The position numbers and the translations under genes are program-made. Below the pieces are notes generated by a model. It was given only the letters and a program-made list of their open reading frames with translations. It searched no databases and was not told the origin of the DNA. Positions 27,125 to 36,151 of a stretch of 64,000 nt of DNA are shown here, piece by piece (positions within the stretch are counted from its first letter, which is position 1; each line of letters begins with the position of its first letter). The DNA comes from Mariprofundaceae bacterium (GTDB lineage: Bacteria; Pseudomonadota; Zetaproteobacteria; Mariprofundales; Mariprofundaceae): contig JAJFLC010000022.1 in assembly GCA_021772895.1 (NCBI GenBank), positions 1 to 64,000 on the forward strand, in the 5' to 3' direction.

Positions 27125-29029
27125 TCATTCCGCCAATGCCATCTGTTTGGTTTCCAATTCGTCCCAGCGTTCATAACAGACAGACAGCTCATTCTCCAGT
27201 TCAGACAAACGTTTCTGATCTTTAAGAAAAGCATCCGTTTCACGGCTGAAATAATCCGGATCACAAAAGCGTTTTTCAATCTCTGCTTTCTCAGATTCCA
27301 GTGATTCAATCTGTGCAGGAAATCCATCCAACTCACGCTGATCTTTATAAGAGAGTTTCGTTGCTTTACGTTCAGTTTTGGATTTTGGCAGCACTTCCTT
27401 TTTAGCAGGGGTAGCAGATTCAGTTTTCTGTTTCGATTTCCACACCGCATAATCAGTATAACCACCTTCAACCGTAACCACTTTACCAGCACCTTCAAAA
27501 GCAAGCACACGCGAAACCACACGATCCATAAAAGCCCGATCATGACTGACCAGAAGTACGGTCCCATCATACTTGGCCAAAGCCTGTTCAAGCACCGTCA
27601 ATGTCCCGATATCTAAATCGTTGGTTGGTTCATCAAGCACCAGCAGGTTGGCGGGTTCAAGCAATAATTTTGCTAACATCAACCTGCCTCGCTCACCACC
27701 GGAAAGGGCTGAGACATGTGCATGTAAACGTTCTGTATCAAACAAAAAGTCCTGTAAATAACTTGCAATATGCCGCGGTTCAACCCCTGCGATATGCACA
27801 TAATTTCCACCTTGCGGCAGTAGCACATCTTTCAATTTCATTTTTGGATCAAGTTCGCGCATTTGAGTAAGGAATGCAGGAGCCAGACGGACGCCATGGC
27901 GCACGCGTCCGTGCTGGGGTTTAAGTTCGCCCAATAACATCTTAAGCAATGTTGTCTTACCAATACCATTTGGGCCCACCAATCCGATCCTGTCCCCTGC
28001 CATGATTTTAAGGTTTACATTTTTTGCAATCATGGTTGCATCAAAGTGATGAGACAGATCAATCGCCTCAATCAGCATTTTTCCTGGCTTGATACCGCTG
28101 GAAACCCGCAGCTCTACATCACCACCCCGTAGCCGCCTGCCCTCGCGCTGTTTGCGCAGCGATTCAAGGTTTCGAACACGGCCTTCATTGCGCGTTCGGC
28201 GGGCTGGTATACCCTGCCTGATCCAGCGCTCTTCGTTGGCCAATAATTTATCAAATTTTCTATGATGCCGTTCCTCCTGCATCAAAAGTTCGGCTTTTTT
28301 CTCAAGATATTCAGCATAACTGTAGTCGAAATAGGTAAGGGCTCCTCGATCCAGCTCAACCACCTGCTCAGCAACCGCATCAAGGAAATAACGATCATGG
28401 GTAATAAACATTACTGCGCCAGCAAAATCTGCAACAAACTCTTCCAGCCACTCAATGGATGCGATATCAAGATGGTTGGTTGGCTCATCGAGCAGCAACA
28501 GATCCGGTTCAGCAACAACTGCACGCGCCACAGCAACCCGCCGAAGCCAACCACCGGAGAGCTCTCCCACATCACGATGTGCATCAAGTTTCAATCGGGA
28601 AATCGCAGACTCAATACGCGACTTATATTGCCAGCCACCGGTTCGTTCCAATTCGCTCTGCATGTGCGCCAATCGCTTCATCGCAGCATCGGAGCTATCC
28701 GTTTCCAATGCTGTTAATGCCTCATCATAAGCATTGAGTGAAGCTGCCGCTTCGCCCAAACCTTCAGCCACCACTGAAAAAACAGTATGACCCGACTCAA
28801 AATGAGGCGCTTGTGGCAGATATGCAATTTTCACGGCACTACGGACGTTCACTTGCCCATCATCTGCTTCAATCATGCCAGCCATGATCTTCAACAAGGT
28901 TGATTTTCCTTCCCCGTTTCGACCAATCAAACCAATACGAGCCTGACGTGGAATACGTAAAGAAACATCGTCCAGCAACACCTGAGGACCATAAGCTTTA
29001 GAAATTTGATGTAGTGTCACAATAGGCAT
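27125..29029 (-). CDS. uup: ABC-F ATPase, Uup type
   Basis: The 634-residue cytoplasmic protein has two ABC ATPase domains and no membrane segment. Domain 1 has Walker A GRNGEGKST and signature LSGGWLRRVAVARA; domain 2 has GPNGIGKTT and LSGGERGRLMLAK. An ABC-F linker with ARRTRNEGRVRNLESLRKQR lies between. The last 80 residues are a charged coiled coil, which marks Uup (DNA binding and ribosome-associated) rather than EttA or YheS. A 7-bp palindrome (29049-29066) lies in its upstream region. Confidence 0.92.
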   Translation of the reverse strand: MPIVTLHQISKAYGPQVLLDDVSLRIPRQARIGLIGRNGEGKSTLLKIMAGMIEADDGQVNVRSAVKIAYLPQAPHFESGHTVFSVVAEGLGEAAASLNAYDEALTALETDSSDAAMKRLAHMQSELERTGGWQYKSRIESAISRLKLDAHRDVGELSGGWLRRVAVARAVVAEPDLLLLDEPTNHLDIASIEWLEEFVADFAGAVMFITHDRYFLDAVAEQVVELDRGALTYFDYSYAEYLEKKAELLMQEERHHRKFDKLLANEERWIRQGIPARRTRNEGRVRNLESLRKQREGRRLRGGDVELRVSSGIKPGKMLIEAIDLSHHFDATMIAKNVNLKIMAGDRIGLVGPNGIGKTTLLKMLLGELKPQHGRVRHGVRLAPAFLTQMRELDPKMKLKDVLLPQGGNYVHIAGVEPRHIASYLQDFLFDTERLHAHVSALSGGERGRLMLAKLLLEPANLLVLDEPTNDLDIGTLTVLEQALAKYDGTVLLVSHDRAFMDRVVSRVLAFEGAGKVVTVEGGYTDYAVWKSKQKTESATPAKKEVLPKSKTERKATKLSYKDQRELDGFPAQIESLESEKAEIEKRFCDPDYFSRETDAFLKDQKRLSELENELSVCYERWDELETKQMALAE

Positions 29030-29048
29030 GCGCGAACCCTAACGATAT

Positions 29049-29066
29049 ACCTGAATCATTTCAGGT
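29049..29066. other. Small palindrome between uup and the DUF4390 gene
   Basis: ACCTGAA (29049-29055) and TTCAGGT (29060-29066) form a perfect seven-base dyad around TCAT, 20 bases upstream of the uup start in the divergent intergenic region. It could be an operator or a leader hairpin. Nothing further supports either. Confidence 0.4.
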
Positions 29067-29136
29067 TTTATGAAAAATACACCACATCTTATTATTTCAA
29101 CTGGAATCATCAGGCATCCAAGCTAAACTGGGGCTG

Positions 29137-29697
29137 ATGTCTTTATTATTTCGCCTAATTCCTAAGATCGCAGTAGCCATGGCTGCTGCCCTTGGCATGT
29201 TTTTCCAGCTAAATCTTACATATGCAGCGACACCACCCTCCTCTTTCCAAATCATCACCGATAGCGAAGTTATTTATTGCACAGCTGGCCCTGTTACGAT
29301 GACAGCCAAAGAAAAACAAGCGCTCAGCGAAGGAACACCGATCACCTTCAATTGGGAAATCACTATGAAAGAAGTGAACACTTATTGGATCAATAACACC
29401 GTTGGCTCCATTACATTTATTCGTCAGGCAATACCCGACCTCATTTCGAAGACATGGCTACTGACAGATAGCAGCAGCGGTATTTCAAGACGTGTTCACA
29501 ACATCGATGACGCCATCTTATGGCTCTCTTACCTCGATCACTTCCCAACACTGGATCGAAGTCTTCTTACCACTGGAAGCAGCTATAGCTTTCACATCAA
29601 AGTTCATGTCCATGAAGGCGAATATCGTGACTCATGGTGGACTGACCTCATACGTTTCGGGACAACTGTCGGGCAAAAAGAAATCATCCTGCCATGA
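29137..29697 (+). CDS. DUF4390 exported protein
   Basis: The 186-residue protein has a Sec signal (LIPKIAVAMAAALGMFFQLN, cut near TYAA) and a beta-rich mature part. Features such as LSEGTPITFNWEI, the W-rich middle and a C-terminal YRDSWWTDLIRFG match DUF4390, a family that precedes the NtrY sensor gene in several proteobacteria. No function is established. The stop overlaps the ntrY start (ATGA), so it may feed into sensing by that kinase. Confidence 0.82.
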   Translation: MSLLFRLIPKIAVAMAAALGMFFQLNLTYAATPPSSFQIITDSEVIYCTAGPVTMTAKEKQALSEGTPITFNWEITMKEVNTYWINNTVGSITFIRQAIPDLISKTWLLTDSSSGISRRVHNIDDAILWLSYLDHFPTLDRSLLTTGSSYSFHIKVHVHEGEYRDSWWTDLIRFGTTVGQKEIILP

Positions 29698-31850
29698 CTG
29701 GAATGATTCGTTATCTGCCGCTCATCATGACCATCGCCCTATGGGCAACCATCATCATGCTTTGGCCAGGTGCCACACCTTTAGAAGATTCAATCATAGC
29801 CTGGATTAACATCACACTTTTAACCATTCTCTCTCTGGCACTGCTCAATTATAGCTGGCGTATTTTAAGAGAAAAAAAAGAGCGTCGTGCAGGCTCAAGA
29901 TTGCGTGCCAAACTTGTGATTGCGCTGGTTAGCATGCTGTTGATACCTGCCGCCATTCTTCAGGTTACAGCCAATCAGATGGTTGAGAGGGGTATGGATG
30001 TCTGGTTTGATGTACGTGTTGATACCCTGCTGGATCAAGCTCTTAATCTTGCTCAAGGCTTTTATGCCCGTGTTGACAGCGATCTTAAACATGGCCTGAG
30101 AACAGCTATGAATGATGATGAGTTATTGAGATACGTTGCCACGCTGCCCGTCAGCTACAGCCTGCTAAACACACGTTTGAATGAAATCATGTTGCATCAG
30201 GACTGGCAAAGTATTCAGATGTTTGATCTGAATGAACGGCTTATTGCCAGTGTCCGACTCGAAGGCCTGTCCGGCATTGAATCCGAAGCGCTTGAAGAAG
30301 AGGCAAAATCCACCCTGACTCTCGGGCTCATCTCCACCAAGCTGGTTGTCAAAGAGGGTGACGAGATGGCGGTTGGCTATGCCCCGCTCCGAGCCCATCA
30401 GAATGTCGTTGGTATATTACGTGCTCAGGTAAAACTACCTGAGGGAACGGTACAAAATGCCCGGGCTGTAGAAGCTGATTACCGAACATACCGGGAACTG
30501 GAGCGAAACAGACAAGCCATTCGCAGCACCTTCACCCATGCCATGCTGATTGCCACTTTATTGATTATTATTACTGCCGGTATCGTTGCTGTTGGTTATG
30601 CCAGACGCCTCACTTCACCTGTTAGTGAACTTGCCAGAGCACTGGAACGTGTAACTGAGGGTGACTTAACCGTATCGATCCCCACAGCACCTGAAGATGA
30701 ATTAGGATCACTTGTACACTCATTCAATCGCATGACCTTACGACTCAAGCAGAATGTAGAAGCGCTGGAGCAAACGCAGAAAGAGTTAACCGGAGCACTC
30801 GATAGCAGTCGCCAAAGACAATACGTGCTCGAAACGCTGCTGGCCAACCTGCAAACCGGCGTATTACTCATTGATGCCAAAGGCAATATTCGTCTGCTCA
30901 ATCAGGCGATGCGTGAACTTCTCAATCTCTCAAGCGATTGGATGCCAGGCCGTTCTATTTCTCCCCTTTGCACAGGCCGACTCCATCTTGTCAGTCAATT
31001 TTACGATGAACTACAACATCACCATGAAGAACACCTTCAGTGTGAACTGGAACTACCGGTGGAAAACTCCAGCCGTCTCATTCTTGCCCGGGGAGCCCGA
31101 TTAAGTGGTGCTGGTTCTGCCGGATTTTCAGGCTATCTGATGGTATTGGATGATATTAGCAGCCTTGCTGAAGCTCAACGACACCGGGCATGGGCAGAAG
31201 TAGCACAACGCCTCGCTCACGAAATCAAAAACCCGCTGACACCGATTAAACTGGCTGCCGAACGCTTACAACGCCGTTTCAGAAAGATGGCCGATGATAC
31301 GGTCGTGTTTGATAGCTGTACCCATGCCATCATCACACAGGTTGAACGCCTTCAGCGGCTCATTGTTGATTTTTCTGATCTGGCACGCATGCCACAACCC
31401 AAACCGACAATCGTTTCTGTGAAGGAACTGATAACGGATATGCACGAGCTTTACAGTGCTTACCCACGTATTCACACTGAAGCGTTTGCTGATGATATTC
31501 AATGTTATTGTGATGCTGATCAAATCAGGCAAATTCTAATTAACCTGATGGATAACGCTCTCGCTGCAACTGAACAGACAAAAGCACCGGTGCACCTCTA
31601 CGGAAGTCATGATGAAAAAATAATAGAGTTTCATATTCAGGATGGAGGCTCCGGTATCCCGGATGATTCCGCAACGCATGTTTTTGATGCCTATTTTTCC
31701 ACAAAAGAAAATGGCTCCGGCCTGGGTCTCTCCATCGCCAAAAGAATTGCAGACGAACATGATGGTGAGCTCCTGCTTGTCTCCAACAGACAACCCACAC
31801 ACTTCTGCTTGCGCCTGCCCATCGAAAAAACCAGCATGGAGCCATCATGA
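29694..31850 (+). CDS. ntrY: Sensor histidine kinase NtrY
   Basis: The 718-residue membrane kinase has N-terminal membrane helices (about 5-45 and 75-100), a long periplasmic region, another helix near 280-300, HAMP (about 301-352), a PAS-like domain (about 380-490), a DHp domain with phospho-acceptor His509 in RLAHEIKNPLTPIKL, and an HATPase domain with NLMDNALAAT and GSGLGLSIAKRI. NtrYX systems act in nitrogen, envelope or redox responses depending on species. It is coupled by ATGA overlaps to DUF4390 and ntrX. Confidence 0.93.
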   Translation: MTGMIRYLPLIMTIALWATIIMLWPGATPLEDSIIAWINITLLTILSLALLNYSWRILREKKERRAGSRLRAKLVIALVSMLLIPAAILQVTANQMVERGMDVWFDVRVDTLLDQALNLAQGFYARVDSDLKHGLRTAMNDDELLRYVATLPVSYSLLNTRLNEIMLHQDWQSIQMFDLNERLIASVRLEGLSGIESEALEEEAKSTLTLGLISTKLVVKEGDEMAVGYAPLRAHQNVVGILRAQVKLPEGTVQNARAVEADYRTYRELERNRQAIRSTFTHAMLIATLLIIITAGIVAVGYARRLTSPVSELARALERVTEGDLTVSIPTAPEDELGSLVHSFNRMTLRLKQNVEALEQTQKELTGALDSSRQRQYVLETLLANLQTGVLLIDAKGNIRLLNQAMRELLNLSSDWMPGRSISPLCTGRLHLVSQFYDELQHHHEEHLQCELELPVENSSRLILARGARLSGAGSAGFSGYLMVLDDISSLAEAQRHRAWAEVAQRLAHEIKNPLTPIKLAAERLQRRFRKMADDTVVFDSCTHAIITQVERLQRLIVDFSDLARMPQPKPTIVSVKELITDMHELYSAYPRIHTEAFADDIQCYCDADQIRQILINLMDNALAATEQTKAPVHLYGSHDEKIIEFHIQDGGSGIPDDSATHVFDAYFSTKENGSGLGLSIAKRIADEHDGELLLVSNRQPTHFCLRLPIEKTSMEPS

Positions 31851-33235
31851 GCGCACAAATTATGGTCGTTGATGACGAGCAGGCCATCCGGGAATCTTTA
31901 CAGGGACTTTTTGAAGATGAGGGTTACCTTGTCTCCTGTGCACCATCCGGTGAAGAAGCTGTTGCCCGTTTTCGCAAACAACCTGCTGATTGCATTCTTC
32001 TTGATATCTGGATGCCTGGAATTGATGGTCTTGAAACCATGAACCGTATTCTCCAAATTGATGACTCTGTTCCCATTATCATGATGTCAGGCCATGCCAC
32101 CATTGATACTGCGGTTCGTGCGACCCGTCAGGGGGCCTTTGATTTCATCGAAAAACCACTCTCCTCAGATCGTCTTCTGATTGTACTTCGCAACGCACTG
32201 GAAAAGCGCAAACTCAAACAGGAAAATGTTGGACTAAAACAGGATATTCAACAGCAAACCCGGCATCAACTGGTGGGTCAAAGTCATGCAATCAAAGAAG
32301 CCAAGAAATTAATCAAGCGTGTTGCTGCAACAGATGCAGCCGTGCTTATTCTGGGTGAGCATGGCACAGGAAAAGCGGTCGCAGCCCAACAGATACACCT
32401 TCAATCCAAACGCTCGGATGCCGCGTTTATTGAACTCAATACCGCAAGTATCCCGGAAGCTCAAATGGATTCTGAACTTTTTGGCCATGAGAAAGGTGCT
32501 TTTCCTGGGGCCTTGCATGCTCAAAGAGGACGTTTTGAAGCGGCCAATGAAGGCACACTTTTTCTTGATGAGATCAGCGAATTAAGTCTGGGTATTCAGG
32601 CAAAAACGTTAAAAACCATGCAAGAGAAAAAAATTCGGCGCCTTGGTAATCCAAAACCTGTTATGGCCAACACACGTATCATTGGTGCCAGTTCACATGA
32701 ACCTGACAAGCTTTTGAGTGAAGGAAAACTGCGGGAAGATTTTTATTATCGCCTGAACGTTGTCACCATCCATCTGCCTTCACTTCGTGATCGAATTGAA
32801 GACCTGCCTATCCTGGTCGAAACACTGGCCACTGAGCAGGCCCAACTCCTGGGGGGAGATCCAGTCAGGTTTTCACAATCTGCGATGACATGCATGCAAA
32901 CCTATCCATGGGCTGGCAACGTCCGAGAGCTACGCAACCACATCGAACGCTGCCATATTCTTCAGCCAGGTGTTGAAATCACATCTGAAATTATGCCATC
33001 ACTGGACTCATCCCCGGCAACGACCCAGCAAAACACCTCGCTTCACAATAGCAGCGCATTCACGCGCAGCTACCATAATGCACGCGAAGCATTTGAACGC
33101 AGCTATCTGCTACACTATCTTGAGCAGAATGAATGGAATGTCAGCAGAACCGCTACCGAAATAGGCATGGAACGTAGCCAGCTCCACAGAAAAATTAAAA
33201 CCTTTGGATTAAATGCGCCGGAGAAAACACAATGA
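31847..33235 (+). CDS. ntrX: Response regulator NtrX, with altered sigma54-contact loop
   Basis: The 462-residue regulator has a receiver domain with Asp53 (LLDIWMPGIDG), an AAA+ domain (about 142-370) with Walker A GEHGTGKA at 170-177 and Walker B GTLFLDEI, and a Fis-type helix-turn-helix near the C-terminus (NVSRTATEIGMERSQLHRKI). The sigma54-contacting GAFTGA loop reads GAFPGA (217-222), and the residue after the Walker A lysine is Ala. Thr of GAFTGA is important for sigma54 activation in NtrC-type proteins, so this NtrX may act without sigma54. It overlaps trkA by four bases. Confidence 0.93.
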   Translation: MSAQIMVVDDEQAIRESLQGLFEDEGYLVSCAPSGEEAVARFRKQPADCILLDIWMPGIDGLETMNRILQIDDSVPIIMMSGHATIDTAVRATRQGAFDFIEKPLSSDRLLIVLRNALEKRKLKQENVGLKQDIQQQTRHQLVGQSHAIKEAKKLIKRVAATDAAVLILGEHGTGKAVAAQQIHLQSKRSDAAFIELNTASIPEAQMDSELFGHEKGAFPGALHAQRGRFEAANEGTLFLDEISELSLGIQAKTLKTMQEKKIRRLGNPKPVMANTRIIGASSHEPDKLLSEGKLREDFYYRLNVVTIHLPSLRDRIEDLPILVETLATEQAQLLGGDPVRFSQSAMTCMQTYPWAGNVRELRNHIERCHILQPGVEITSEIMPSLDSSPATTQQNTSLHNSSAFTRSYHNAREAFERSYLLHYLEQNEWNVSRTATEIGMERSQLHRKIKTFGLNAPEKTQ

Positions 33236-34602
33236 ATATTTTGATTCTTGGTGCAGGTGAAGTCGGATTTCATATTGCCCAACGTCTGGCTACCGAAGGC
33301 AACGATGTTGTCGTAGTAGATAACGATGCTGAGCGCCTGCAACGTGTCGCAGATACCATGGACGTTAGAACCATATTGGGGCATGCCTCTCATCCCAGTA
33401 TTTTGAAACTGGCAGGGGCTGAAAATACCGAACTTCTTATTGCTGCAACCACCAGCGATGAAACCAATATGTTAGCCTGTCAGGTGGCACATTCTCTCTT
33501 CAAAGTAACAACAAAAATGGCCCGTGTACGTGAGCCTGATTATGTGAACAGCACAGGTCTTTTTGGTCGTGATGAACTCCCCATCGACCTCATTATTTCT
33601 CCCGAACGGGAAGCCGCAAAATCGATTTTAAAACGTTTCCAAATATCATCCGCAGTTGATGCACAGGATTTTGCAGATGGCCAGGTACAGCTTCTGGGGC
33701 TTCGGGTTCCCCCCAAAGGTATTCTGGCAGGCCTTGCCTTGAACGAGTTAGATGATGTGATGGGAAATATCCGCACCTATATCGTTGCACACGAACATAA
33801 TCAGCGCTGGCGTGTTCCCAGTGCTGATACCGTGCTGTTAGCAGGTGACAGTGTTTATATTGCCTTGGCACGGGAACAGGTTGATACATTCCTTGAACAT
33901 GTCGGGTATGAAACATCTGAACATAAAAACCGCCATGTCATGATTGTTGGCGGGGGTAACGTTGGTTTTATTGTCGCGCAGGAACTGGAACGTATGGGTG
34001 TCTCCGTCAAACTAATTGAGCGTAACCCAAGGCGAGCTGAATGGTTGGCTCAACAGCTGGATGAAAGCATCGTCATCCATGGTGATGCGCTTGATCGCGA
34101 TCTGCTTGAAGAAGAAAGCATCGATGGTATGAATGACTTTCTGGCACTCACCAACGATGATGAAACCAACATTCTTGGCAGCCTGATTGCGCAGAAATAC
34201 AACGTACCTCATGTGGTGACACTCATCAACCGCGCCATTTATTCTGATCTCGTTCGGCAAATTGGGCTGGATGTTACTGTCTCACCTCGTTTCACAACTG
34301 CCTCATCCATTTTACGGCATGTTCGGAAAGGCAGAATTCTTGGCATGTCTTCGCTTGGCGATGGCACGCTGGAAGTGCTGGAGGCCGTTGCACTGGAGAC
34401 CTCAAATATTCTTCATACACCACTCAATGATCTGAAACTTCCCCCGAACACTGTTATTGGTGCGATTGTGCGCGACGATGAAGTGATCATCCCAAATGGT
34501 ACCACGCAAATCAAACCCAACGACCATGTGATGCTGGTAACACAGGGAACCTCTCTGCGAACCGTGGAAAAGTTGTTTGAAGTTCATCTTGAATTTTTCT
34601 AA
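33232..34602 (+). CDS. trkA: Trk potassium uptake regulatory protein TrkA
   Basis: TrkA is the peripheral NAD-binding gating subunit of the Trk potassium transporter. The 456-residue product has two RCK units, each with a Rossmann nucleotide fold (ILGAGEVGFHIAQRL at 4-18 and VGGGNVGFIVAQEL near 240) and a following TrkA-C domain. Full length equals the E. coli protein. It follows ntrX with an ATGA overlap and precedes trkH by 47 bases, so potassium uptake is in the ntrYX operon. Confidence 0.95.
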   Translation: MNILILGAGEVGFHIAQRLATEGNDVVVVDNDAERLQRVADTMDVRTILGHASHPSILKLAGAENTELLIAATTSDETNMLACQVAHSLFKVTTKMARVREPDYVNSTGLFGRDELPIDLIISPEREAAKSILKRFQISSAVDAQDFADGQVQLLGLRVPPKGILAGLALNELDDVMGNIRTYIVAHEHNQRWRVPSADTVLLAGDSVYIALAREQVDTFLEHVGYETSEHKNRHVMIVGGGNVGFIVAQELERMGVSVKLIERNPRRAEWLAQQLDESIVIHGDALDRDLLEEESIDGMNDFLALTNDDETNILGSLIAQKYNVPHVVTLINRAIYSDLVRQIGLDVTVSPRFTTASSILRHVRKGRILGMSSLGDGTLEVLEAVALETSNILHTPLNDLKLPPNTVIGAIVRDDEVIIPNGTTQIKPNDHVMLVTQGTSLRTVEKLFEVHLEFF

Positions 34603-34608
34603 GTGGAA

Positions 34609-34632
34609 TGATCTGGATAACTTGCCAGATCA
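34609..34632 (+). other. Intercistronic hairpin between trkA and trkH
   Basis: TGATCTGG (34609-34616) and CCAGATCA (34625-34632) pair perfectly over an eight-base loop. There is no following T-run, so this is more likely an mRNA processing or stability element than a terminator. Confidence 0.55.
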
Positions 34633-34649
34633 AAGAATCGAACTGAACC

Positions 34650-36089
34650 ATGCATCCTAAAGGTGTCATCTGGACATTAGGTATTCTTGTCGCGCTATTT
34701 GGATGCGGCATGATGGCCCCTGCTTTTATTTCCCTCTATTTTGCATCCGGGCATGCTGATCAATTTATTCTTGCTGGCTGTCTGACATCTGCATTGGGTC
34801 TGAGCATGATGCGTCTGGTTGGTGCTGCACCTGAGCAGTTGAGCCATAAAGACGGATTTCTGATTGTTGCACTGGCCTGGGTGGTTCTCTCTCTGCTCGG
34901 TGCGATCCCCTTCTGGACAACCGGTGTTTGCACCACGATTGTTGATGGGCTTTTTGAATCCACTTCAGGCCTCACAACCACCGGTGCCACCATTCTTACC
35001 AGCCTTGATACACTGCCTCATTCTATCCTCTTTTGGCGTTCAATGCAGGAGTGGTTAGGTGGCATGGGAATCATCGTACTGGCTGTTGCTGTGATGCCTC
35101 TTTTGGGTGTAGGCGGCATGCAGCTTTTCCGTGCCGAAACGCCCGGGCCCGTGAAAGACAAACTGACTTCACGTGTCACAGAAACCGCGAAAGTACTCTG
35201 GTATATCTATCTGGGCATGACAGGTATCACGGCCTTCTCACTCTGGCTGGCTGGAATGTCGCTCTTTGATGCCGTGAACCATGCCATGTGCACCATTGCC
35301 ATTGGTGGTTTCTCCACACACGATGCCAGCATTGGTTATTATGAATCCCAGAGCATCCGCACGCTGATCATTATTTTTATGTTGATGGCTGGCGTAAACT
35401 TCACACTGCACTTTGTCGCATTAAAACGTGGATTCTCACTTAAAACTTACTTTCAGGATGATGAATTTCGCACCTATATAAAATGGATAGCTGCACTCAT
35501 CATACTTGTGGGCGTATTAACACTTCAAGCTGGCTCAGGAACCATCAGTGAAGTTATTTTTAATACGGTTGCGATTGCAACCACCACAGGATTTGCTGTC
35601 AGCGACTATGCCATATGGCCTCCGGGTACAGGCTTGCTTCTACTTGCTGCGATGTTTGTCGGTGCTTGTGCTGGCTCAACCGGTGGCGGCATGAAAGTCG
35701 TCCGGGTTTTACTTCTGTTTCGCCAGGGCATGCGAGAAATTCGCCGCCTGATTCACCCGCATGCCATTATTCATGTGAAGATTGGTGAACACAGTGTTTC
35801 CGGCCCTGTCGTACAGGCTCTCTGGGGATTCTTTGTGCTTTATATGGTTTGTTACAGCGTCATTGCCATTCTGCTGGCGATGACAGGCGTAGACATGATG
35901 ACTGCCTTGTCAGCAACTGCAGCCTGTTTGACCAATACAGGCCCCGGCTTTGGCGAGGTAGGTCCGGCTTCGAACTATGCCTCGCTCCCCGATGCAGCCA
36001 AAGGCATTCTAATGTTCGGCATGGTGCTCGGGCGCCTTGAAATTTTCACCTTCTTTGTACTGCTTGTTCCAGAATTCTGGAGAAAATAA
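34650..36089 (+). CDS. trkH: Trk potassium transporter membrane subunit TrkH
   Basis: TrkH is the potassium-conducting membrane subunit. The 479-residue protein has four pore-like MPM repeats; their selectivity-loop segments include TSGLTTTGATIL, CTIAIGGFSTHD, ATTTGFAVSDY and CLTNTGPGFGEVGP. CAGSTGGGMKVVR is also typical of TrkH. The C-terminus LVPEFWRK is complete. There is no strong terminator in the 62 bases before the convergent rnr gene. Confidence 0.95.
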   Translation: MHPKGVIWTLGILVALFGCGMMAPAFISLYFASGHADQFILAGCLTSALGLSMMRLVGAAPEQLSHKDGFLIVALAWVVLSLLGAIPFWTTGVCTTIVDGLFESTSGLTTTGATILTSLDTLPHSILFWRSMQEWLGGMGIIVLAVAVMPLLGVGGMQLFRAETPGPVKDKLTSRVTETAKVLWYIYLGMTGITAFSLWLAGMSLFDAVNHAMCTIAIGGFSTHDASIGYYESQSIRTLIIIFMLMAGVNFTLHFVALKRGFSLKTYFQDDEFRTYIKWIAALIILVGVLTLQAGSGTISEVIFNTVAIATTTGFAVSDYAIWPPGTGLLLLAAMFVGACAGSTGGGMKVVRVLLLFRQGMREIRRLIHPHAIIHVKIGEHSVSGPVVQALWGFFVLYMVCYSVIAILLAMTGVDMMTALSATAACLTNTGPGFGEVGPASNYASLPDAAKGILMFGMVLGRLEIFTFFVLLVPEFWRK

Positions 36090-36151
36090 AACAGCAGGAG
36101 AAGCAGTCCTTCATATCTTCTTTTGGTGACGCCCATTCAGCCAATGTTTTT

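Noticed and set aside
27112-27591. 159-residue minus ORF within uup
   Set aside because: It is an out-of-frame shadow of the C-terminal coiled-coil coding region of uup.
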